Positions 1-5,058 of a stretch of 5,058 nucleotides of DNA are shown here, piece after piece (the first letter of the stretch is position 1; each line of letters starts with the position of its first letter). Both the position numbers and the translations under genes were made by a program. Origin of the DNA: Actinomycetales bacterium (GTDB lineage Bacteria > Actinomycetota > Actinomycetes > Actinomycetales > Actinomycetaceae); NCBI GenBank assembly GCA_012513625.1, contig JAAZBW010000317.1:1-5058 (forward strand), given 5' to 3'. Under the pieces are notes generated by a model. The model ran no database searches, was not told the DNA's origin, and worked only from the letters and a program-made list of their open reading frames with translations.

Positions 1-1
1 C

Positions 2-514
2 GACGGGCTCGAGGTCTGCCGCCGCATCCAGGCGGAGCGCGAGATGCCGGTCCTGATGCTCACCGCCCGGGATGATGAGACGGACATCCTCGTGGGCCTC
101 GGCGTGGGCGCGGACGACTACATGACCAAACCGTTCTCCATGCGGGAGCTGGTGGCGCGCCTGAAGGCACTCCTGCGGCGCGTGGAGCGCGCCGAGCGGA
201 TCAGTGGCACTCCCGAGGAGGGCCCGCTCGTGTTCGGTGACATCGATGTGGACCGTGCCGGGCGCCGCGTGCGGCGCGCGGGCGAGGAGGTCCACCTGAC
301 CCCCACGGAGTTCGACCTGCTCGTGTGCCTGGTCCAGAACGAGGGGAAGGTCCTCTCCCGCGAGGCCCTCCTCGAGGAGGTGTGGGACTGGGTGGATGCT
401 TCCGGCACCCGCACGGTTGACTCCCATATCAAGGCGCTGCGCCGCAAGCTGGGAGCGGACGTGGTCCGTACGGTCCACGGCGTGGGTTACGCGTTCGACG
501 CTCCCGCCGCCTGA
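2..514 (+). CDS. OmpR/PhoB-family response regulator, 3' part (5' end outside window)
   Basis: This is the DNA-binding output protein of a two-component system, expected to be phosphorylated by the adjacent kinase and to control transcription. The window holds its last 170 residues. Fragment residues 1-60 are the end of the receiver domain: the start matches the DGLEVC segment that follows the phosphoacceptor loop, T21 lies in LTARDD (switch Thr), Y40 is the switch aromatic, and K43 in MTKPF is the conserved Lys. The phosphoacceptor Asp should lie about 8 residues upstream, outside the window. After a charged linker (about 60-74), residues 75-167 form a complete winged-helix domain, with LTPTEFDLL, the recognition-helix region TRTVDSHIKALRRKLG and the terminal hairpin VRTVHGVGYAFD. 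It ends at TGA 512-514, 2 bases before the kinase ATG. Family assignment is firm; the regulon is unknown, so no symbol is given. Confidence 0.95.
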   Translation, partial: DGLEVCRRIQAEREMPVLMLTARDDETDILVGLGVGADDYMTKPFSMRELVARLKALLRRVERAERISGTPEEGPLVFGDIDVDRAGRRVRRAGEEVHLTPTEFDLLVCLVQNEGKVLSREALLEEVWDWVDASGTRTVDSHIKALRRKLGADVVRTVHGVGYAFDAPAA

Positions 515-516
515 CG

Positions 517-1560
517 ATGGGGGGCCGCTTCTCCTCGATCGTCTGGAGGATCGTGACCCTCGTGGGCGCCTCCGCCACCTTCACCGCCATCGTGGTGTGG
601 CTCGGCACCCGCCAGGGGGTCTCCCCCGCCTACACCCTCCCGTTCGCAATCACGGCAACGGTGCTGGTGGCATGGGCGATTGCCCACGCCACGGTGGAAC
701 CGCTCCGGCAGGCCACCCGCGCGGCCCGGTCCATGGCGCAGGGCGACTACTCCGTGCGTGTGGAGTACCTGACCCGAGACGAGGTGGGCCAGCTCGCCCA
801 CGCCTTCAATCGGATGGCACAGGACCTCGCGGAGGTGGACCGGCTCCACCGGGAGCTCGTGGCCAACCTTTCCCACGAACTGCGCACCCCCGTGGCCGCG
901 CTCCGCTCCCGGCTCGAGAACATGGCCGACGGTGTGGAGGAGCCCACCCCCGAGAACCTGGAGGCCGCCGTGGTTCAGGCGGAGCGGCTCACCGAGATGC
1001 TCGGCTACCTCCTCGACCTGTCCCGCGTGGAATCGGGAACCGCGGGGCTCGAGCCCACCGAGATCGCGGTGGCGGACCTGCTCGACGAGTCACTCGAGCT
1101 GGTCCGCCTCGCGTCCGAGAAACGGGGTGCGAAGATCCATTTCTCCTCCCGGATCGACCCTGCGGACCAGACGTTCATCGGCGACCGCACCCGGTTGCGG
1201 CAGGTCCTCACCAATCTCCTCGACAACGCCACTCGGCACGCTCCACCGGACACCACGGTCACGGTGGAGGCCACGCGGGTGCGCCAGTCCCTTCGCATCG
1301 ACGTGATCGACGCGGGTCCCGGCGTGGCGGCCGAGGACCGGGAGCGGATCTTCGGCCGCTTCCAACGCGGCGATGGCGCCGCGGCCGTGGGTGGCGGCTC
1401 CGGTATCGGCCTCGCGATCGCCCGCTGGGCAGTTTCCCTCCACGGCGGGACCATCCGCGTGGTGGACTCCGACGTGGGGGCCCGATTCCGGATCATGCTG
1501 CCGCTCGCCGGACTGGGCCGGGAACGGCGTGGCGCCATCCGGGACCAAGGTCCCAATTGA
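517..1560 (+). CDS. Membrane sensor histidine kinase (HAMP-HisKA-HATPase_c)
   Basis: A complete 347-residue kinase, the probable partner of the preceding regulator. Hydrophobic stretches at about 9-30 and 41-58 are predicted membrane helices; the stretch between them (about 31-40, RQGVSPAYTL) is too short for a sensor domain. HAMP covers about 58-110, with P62 and the DEVGQLAHAFN segment. HisKA starts near 110, with phosphoacceptor H120 in NLSHELRTP. The ATPase domain shows the N box (N233 and N237 in LTNLLDNATRHA), the G1 box (D265-A-G-P-G), the F box (F279, F282) and the G2 box (GGGSGIGLAIA, 292-302), so all catalytic motifs are intact. The length is short for the family because the sensor domain is missing. 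ATG 517 was chosen because it begins just before the first membrane helix and lies 2 bases after the upstream stop. I see no Shine-Dalgarno sequence before it, so translation is probably coupled to the regulator gene. The signal is unknown; sensing within the membrane or through a partner protein is inference. Confidence 0.95.
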   Translation: MGGRFSSIVWRIVTLVGASATFTAIVVWLGTRQGVSPAYTLPFAITATVLVAWAIAHATVEPLRQATRAARSMAQGDYSVRVEYLTRDEVGQLAHAFNRMAQDLAEVDRLHRELVANLSHELRTPVAALRSRLENMADGVEEPTPENLEAAVVQAERLTEMLGYLLDLSRVESGTAGLEPTEIAVADLLDESLELVRLASEKRGAKIHFSSRIDPADQTFIGDRTRLRQVLTNLLDNATRHAPPDTTVTVEATRVRQSLRIDVIDAGPGVAAEDRERIFGRFQRGDGAAAVGGGSGIGLAIARWAVSLHGGTIRVVDSDVGARFRIMLPLAGLGRERRGAIRDQGPN

Positions 1561-1687
1561 CCTCCATGAGGGACCCCAGCCACCAGCCCTTGACCCGCCA
1601 TTGTGGATCGGTCCTGATGCCCCCCGGAAAATGGGTACTCCCGTGCGTGGTGAACCTTCGGAAGGCGCCAGCGGGGAAGTGAGGGCA

Positions 1688-1693
1688 TAGGCT
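1688..1693 (+). promoter_or_regulatory. Possible -10 box upstream of kgd
   Basis: TAGGCT fits the loose TANNNT -10 pattern common in actinobacterial housekeeping promoters. It would give a transcript start near 1699-1702 and a leader of about 30-35 bases before the GTG at 1734. I see no good -35 element 16-19 bases upstream, so this rests on the hexamer and its position alone and could be chance. Confidence 0.25.
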
Positions 1694-1721
1694 TGAGCCG
1701 CCCCCTAATCCCTTCCGCGAT

Positions 1722-1725
1722 GGAG
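1722..1725 (+). promoter_or_regulatory. Ribosome binding site (GGAG) for kgd
   Basis: GGAG lies 8 bases before GTG 1734, good Shine-Dalgarno spacing. It decides the start: the other in-frame GTG, at 1725, overlaps this motif and so cannot be served by it. Starting at 1734 also places the conserved FGANEWLIEEMY segment about 12 residues from the N terminus, as in related Kgd/OdhA proteins. Confidence 0.7.
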
Positions 1726-1733
1726 TGAAGCAC

Positions 1734-4700
1734 GTGTCCGACGACGCGCACCGTGACGAGATTGATTTCGGCGCCAACGAGTGGCTGATCGAGGAAATGT
1801 ACGAGAAGTACCTCGCCGACCCGGCGAGCGTGGAACCCGGATGGCGGGACTTCTTCGCGAACTACGACGTGGACGAGCAGAGCGCCGCCGAGGCCGCGTC
1901 CGCGCCGACCACGCAGGCAGAACCTGCCCCACCCGCCGCGCCGACCACGCAGGCAGAACCAGCCACCCGCGCGGCCCCCGCCGCCCCGCCCCAGCCGCCC
2001 AGCGCACCCCGCTCTGGGCCCGCCGCCCCGCCCCAGCCCACGCGGCCGAGCGGTGGGGAGGTGCCGGTGGCGCCGTCGTCGGACATGGCACCCACACCGC
2101 GGGCCGAGCGGCGCGGCACAGCCGTCCCGGCCACGCGCGAACCCTCCCGCGTGGACCCGCGCAGGTCAGCGCCGGAACTCGCCTCCTTCAGTGGCGGCGC
2201 GCTCCCCGAGCCGGTGGCACAGCCGGCCACCACGCCCTACGCTGCGGCGCTCGCCGCGAAGCGGGGCGAGGTTCCCACGGGCGAGGACGAGGTGGAGCGG
2301 CTGCGCGGCGTGGCCCAGCGCACCGCCAAGAACATGGACGATTCGCTCACGATCCCCGTGGCCACCTCGGTGCGATCGGTCCCGGCGAAGGTCCTCATCG
2401 AGAACCGCATCCTCATCAACGACCACCTCTCTCGCACGCGCGGCGGGAAGATCTCCTTCACCCACCTGATCGGCTACGCCATCGTGGAGGCGCTGGGGCA
2501 GGTGCCGGACATGAACCTTGCATACGGGGAGACCGAGGACGGGAAGCCGGCCCTCGTCCGCCCGGCGCACGTGAACCTCGGCATCGCGATCGACCTGCCC
2601 CGGCCGGACGGCACGCGCAGCCTCGTGGTTCCGTCCATCAAGAAGTCGGACACGATGGACTTCGGTCAGTACTGGGCCGCGTACGAGGACCTCGTGAAGC
2701 GCGCACGCGTGGGTAAGCTCGGCGTGGACGATTACGTGGGCACCACCATCACCCTCACGAACCCGGGCGGGATAGGCACGGTCCACTCGATCCCCCGCGT
2801 CATGCGCGGGCAGGGCACCATCATCGGTGTGGGTGCGCTCGACTACCCGGCGGAGTACCAGGGCGCCAGCGATGACACGATGGCGCGCGCCGCCGTCTCC
2901 AAGGTGCTCACGCTCACCTCCACGTACGACCACCGGATCATCCAGGGTGCCGCCTCGGGCGAGTTTCTGCGGGCCATGCACCAGAAGCTCATTGGTGAGG
3001 ACGGCTTCTACGAGCGGATCTTCGCCTCGCTCCGGGTGCCGGTGGCGCCCGCGCGCTGGCAGCGGGACGTGGAGTTCGATCCTGACCGCGCGCTCAGCAA
3101 GTCCGCCCGGATCGCGGAGATGATCCACGCGTTCCGCTCCCGCGGCCACCTCCAGGCGGACGTGGATCCGCTCGCCTACCGCCAGCACCGCTACGCGGAC
3201 CTGGACTTCACCAACCACGGACTCACCATCTGGGACCTGGACCGCCAGTTCCCCACCGGAGGTTTCGCGGGCACGGAGACTCTCGCTCTGCGGGAGATCC
3301 TCACCCAGCTGCGGGACGCCTACTGCCGCACCACCGGAATCGAGTACATGCACCTGCAGGACCCGGCCCAGCGCCGTTGGATGCAGGAACGCCTCGAACG
3401 CCCGTTCGTGAAGATGGGCGGAGAGGAGCAGCTCCAGGTGCTCCACAAGCTGGGTGCCGCGGAGGCGTTCGAAACCTTCCTGCAGACCAAGTTCGTGGGC
3501 CAGAAGCGCTTCTCACTCGAGGGCGGCGAATCACTGATCCCGCTGCTGGACGTGATCCTGCAGGGCGCGAGCTCGGACGGTATGGACGGGGTGGCCATCG
3601 GCATGGCACACCGCGGCCGCCTCAATGTGCTCACCAACATCGCCGGCAAGTCCTACGCGCAGGTGTTCAACGAGTTCGAGGGCAATGACCCGCGCTCCAC
3701 CGAGGGCTCGGGCGACGTGAAGTACCACCTCGGCACGGACGGCCGGTACACCTCGCCCACGGGCGAGACCACGGAGGTCTACCTCGCCGCCAACCCCTCC
3801 CACCTCGAGGCCGTCAACGGCGTGCTTGAGGGGATCGTGCGCGCGAAGCAGGACCGGATCGACCTACGGGAGAAGGGCTACACGGTCCTCCCGATCCTCA
3901 TCCACGGAGACGCGGCATTCGCGGGGCAGGGTGTGGTCACAGAGACCCTCAACATGTCCCAGCTACGCGGCTACCGCGTGGGCGGCACCGTGCACGTGAT
4001 CGTGAACAACCAGATCGGCTTCACCACGGGCCCGGCCTCCTCACGCTCCTCGCAGTACGCCACGGACATCGTGAAGGGCCTGCAGATCCCGGTCATCCAC
4101 GTCAATGGCGACGATCCGGAGGCGGTGGCCCGCGCGGCCAAGCTCGCGTTCGAGTACCGTCAGGAGTTCCGCAAGGACGTGGTGATCGACATGGTCTGCT
4201 ACCGGCGCAGGGGCCACAACGAGGGAGATGACCCCTCGATGACCCAGCCGGTGATGTACGGCCTCATCGATGCGAAGCGCACCACCCGCCAGCTGTACAC
4301 GGAGGCGCTCGTGGGACGTGGGGACATCACCAAGGAGCAGGCGGAGGAGGCCCTCGAGGCGTTCCGCAAGCAACTCGAGACCGCGTTCTCGGACGAGGAC
4401 CGCGCACTCCCCCAACCGGAGAACGCGGAGACCGTGGCCGGCCTCGAGGTCCCGGCCTCGCAGCAGGAGGACGCCGGAGTGCTCCTCGGCTGGCAGAGCG
4501 CCGTGGACGCCGGTGCGATCGCCCGGGTGGGAGAGGCCTACGCGCACGCCCCCGAGGGTTTCAACGTGCACCCCAAGCTGGACCAGCTGTGCGAGCGCCG
4601 CTCCAAGATGTCCCGCGAGGGCGGGATCGACTGGGGATTCGGCGAGATCCTCGCTTTCGGCACTCTGCTCATGGACGGTGTGCCGGTGCGCGTGGCCGGG

Positions 4701-5058
4701 CAGGACACCCGGCGCGGCACGTTCGTGCAGCGGCACGCAACGTTCCACGATGTCACGAACGGGGCCGAATGGACCCCGCTGCGCTACCTCACCGAGGACC
4801 AGGCAAAGTTCCATATCTATGATTCGCCGCTCTCCGAGTACGCCGCCCTCGCCTTCGAGTACGGCTACTCCGTGGAGCGCCCGGACTCGCTCGTGGTCTG
4901 GGAGGCGCAGTTCGGCGACTTTGTGAACGGCGCGCAGACGGTGATCGACGAGTTCATCTCCTCTGCCGAGCAGAAGTGGGGCCAGCGTTCCTCGCTCGTC
5001 ATGCTCCTGCCGCACGGCTACGAGGGCCAGGGCCCGGACCACTCCTCCGGCCGCATCG
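1734..5058 (+). CDS. kgd: Multifunctional 2-oxoglutarate metabolism enzyme, Kgd/OdhA type (E1-E2 fusion), 3' end outside window
   Basis: Cytoplasmic thiamine-diphosphate enzyme that decarboxylates 2-oxoglutarate and feeds the succinyl group to the dehydrogenase complex (TCA cycle). The frame stays open for 1108 codons from GTG 1734. Residues 1-45 are the N-terminal segment (FGANEWLIEEMYEKYLADP). About 46-186 is a Pro/Ala-rich linker with repeats and no lipoyl motif. About 188-435 is an E2-type acyltransferase domain, with LTNPGGIGTVHSIPRVM and the catalytic motif YDHRIIQG (H400). From about 456 comes the E1 part: FSLEGGES, GMAHRGRLN (H626), KYHLG (H665), the ThDP motif GDAAFAGQG (725-733) with NNQIGF (N758, N759), RRGHNEGDDP (H828), then a pyrimidine-binding domain with GQDTRRGTF (from 989), SPLSE (1031-1035) and HGYEGQGPDHSSGR. 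Mycobacterial and corynebacterial relatives are about 1220-1260 residues, so roughly 120-150 C-terminal residues are missing from the window. In those relatives FHA proteins (GarA/OdhI) inhibit the enzyme and acetyl-CoA can activate it; neither can be read here. Alternative symbols are odhA and sucA. Confidence 0.97.
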   Translation, partial: MSDDAHRDEIDFGANEWLIEEMYEKYLADPASVEPGWRDFFANYDVDEQSAAEAASAPTTQAEPAPPAAPTTQAEPATRAAPAAPPQPPSAPRSGPAAPPQPTRPSGGEVPVAPSSDMAPTPRAERRGTAVPATREPSRVDPRRSAPELASFSGGALPEPVAQPATTPYAAALAAKRGEVPTGEDEVERLRGVAQRTAKNMDDSLTIPVATSVRSVPAKVLIENRILINDHLSRTRGGKISFTHLIGYAIVEALGQVPDMNLAYGETEDGKPALVRPAHVNLGIAIDLPRPDGTRSLVVPSIKKSDTMDFGQYWAAYEDLVKRARVGKLGVDDYVGTTITLTNPGGIGTVHSIPRVMRGQGTIIGVGALDYPAEYQGASDDTMARAAVSKVLTLTSTYDHRIIQGAASGEFLRAMHQKLIGEDGFYERIFASLRVPVAPARWQRDVEFDPDRALSKSARIAEMIHAFRSRGHLQADVDPLAYRQHRYADLDFTNHGLTIWDLDRQFPTGGFAGTETLALREILTQLRDAYCRTTGIEYMHLQDPAQRRWMQERLERPFVKMGGEEQLQVLHKLGAAEAFETFLQTKFVGQKRFSLEGGESLIPLLDVILQGASSDGMDGVAIGMAHRGRLNVLTNIAGKSYAQVFNEFEGNDPRSTEGSGDVKYHLGTDGRYTSPTGETTEVYLAANPSHLEAVNGVLEGIVRAKQDRIDLREKGYTVLPILIHGDAAFAGQGVVTETLNMSQLRGYRVGGTVHVIVNNQIGFTTGPASSRSSQYATDIVKGLQIPVIHVNGDDPEAVARAAKLAFEYRQEFRKDVVIDMVCYRRRGHNEGDDPSMTQPVMYGLIDAKRTTRQLYTEALVGRGDITKEQAEEALEAFRKQLETAFSDEDRALPQPENAETVAGLEVPASQQEDAGVLLGWQSAVDAGAIARVGEAYAHAPEGFNVHPKLDQLCERRSKMSREGGIDWGFGEILAFGTLLMDGVPVRVAGQDTRRGTFVQRHATFHDVTNGAEWTPLRYLTEDQAKFHIYDSPLSEYAALAFEYGYSVERPDSLVVWEAQFGDFVNGAQTVIDEFISSAEQKWGQRSSLVMLLPHGYEGQGPDHSSGRI
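1900..1960 (+). repeat. 25-base perfect direct repeat, 36-base period, in the kgd linker
   Basis: The 25 bases at 1900-1924 recur exactly at 1936-1960. The 36-base offset is 12 codons, so the reading frame is kept and the peptide APTTQAEP appears twice (residues 57-64 and 69-76). This looks like an in-frame tandem duplication in the disordered Pro/Ala-rich linker between the N-terminal segment and the E2 domain. It probably changes linker length only; no binding role is evident. Confidence 0.9.
1977..2038 (+). repeat. 20-base perfect direct repeat, 42-base period, in the kgd linker
   Basis: The 20 bases at 1977-1996 recur at 2019-2038. The 42-base offset is 14 codons, giving PAAPPQP twice (residues 82-88 and 96-102). 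It lies just downstream of the APTTQAEP repeat but has a different unit, so the linker appears to have grown by more than one in-frame event. The low-complexity, C-rich sequence makes chance similarity somewhat more likely than for the first repeat. Confidence 0.75.

Larger units (their letters stand above)
1561..1733 (+). other. Non-coding spacer / kgd leader
   Basis: A 173-base gap between the kinase stop and the kgd start. I see no credible small gene in it. The only compact inverted repeat I noticed, CCTTCGGAAGG at 1655-1665, is short, has almost no loop and is not followed by a T run, so it is a poor intrinsic terminator. Transcription from the two-component operon could therefore continue into kgd, although kgd probably also has its own promoter here. 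The stretch contains a weak -10-like box and the kgd ribosome binding site, listed separately. Confidence 0.6.

Noticed and set aside
1590..1619. TTGACC as a possible -35 element of a kgd promoter
   Set aside because: The hexamer is good, but the bases 16-19 positions downstream (around CCTGATGC) do not resemble a -10 box.
1655..1665. Inverted repeat CCTTCGGAAGG as a possible terminator
   Set aside because: The stem is only 4-5 bases with a 1-3 base loop, and no T run follows. This is too weak for an intrinsic terminator.
396..1682. Alternative + strand frame (428 codons) across the kinase
   Set aside because: It overlaps the end of the regulator and the whole kinase, both of which have all expected motifs. 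Its translation is Arg/Gly/Pro-rich low complexity.
1725..1727. Alternative in-frame GTG start for kgd
   Set aside because: It overlaps the GGAG ribosome binding site, leaving no ribosome binding site at proper spacing upstream; GTG 1734 fits better.
1781..2716. + strand open frame (311 codons) inside the start of kgd
   Set aside because: It is out of frame with kgd across the linker and E2 domain, and is Arg/Gly/Ala-rich with no motif; the long frame is an effect of GC bias.
2166..3446. Long antisense open frame (426 codons) opposite kgd
   Set aside because: It lies wholly within the well-supported kgd frame. Its composition (rich in His, Arg, Val, Gly, Asp) is typical of the complement of GC-rich codons, and it shows no recognisable domain.
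4041..5042. Long antisense open frame (333 codons) opposite the E1 domain
   Set aside because: This is a shadow of the strongly conserved E1 coding sequence, with low-complexity Leu/Arg/Val/His composition and no family motif.

Overview
The window is GC-rich, with strong G/C bias at third codon positions, and reads like an ordinary chromosomal segment of a high-GC actinobacterium. The clearest taxonomic clue is the large gene on the right. It encodes a fused 2-oxoglutarate dehydrogenase E1 plus E2-type acyltransferase protein of the Kgd/OdhA type, an architecture characteristic of Actinobacteria. I lean towards Micrococcales or a near relative from the overall sequence style, but this is a guess. 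All genes are on the + strand, and both window edges cut through genes.

Left part (2-1560): a two-component system. The 3' part of an OmpR/PhoB-type response regulator (end of the receiver domain plus a complete winged-helix DNA-binding domain) is followed after 2 bases by a complete 347-residue membrane histidine kinase. The kinase has two predicted membrane helices joined by only about ten residues, then HAMP, HisKA and HATPase_c domains. The tight spacing, with no visible ribosome binding site for the kinase, points to translational coupling. The signal and the regulon cannot be read from the sequence.

Middle (1561-1733): a 173-base non-coding spacer with no convincing strong terminator. 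It has a weak -10-like TAGGCT box, and a GGAG ribosome binding site 8 bases before a GTG start.

Right part (1734-5058): one continuous open frame of 1108 codons running off the end of the window, encoding Kgd/OdhA. Its parts are a short N-terminal helical segment, a Pro/Ala-rich linker with in-frame direct repeats, an E2 acyltransferase domain without a lipoyl domain, and a thiamine-diphosphate E1 domain. It acts at the 2-oxoglutarate node of the TCA cycle. No functional link between the two-component system and kgd can be shown; they are simply neighbours in the same direction.

I found no RNA gene, mobile element or CRISPR array, and no evidence for a previously undescribed system. The points most worth a second look are the repeat-expanded linker, the Gln in the E2 catalytic motif, the kinase's very short external loop and the control of the kgd leader.
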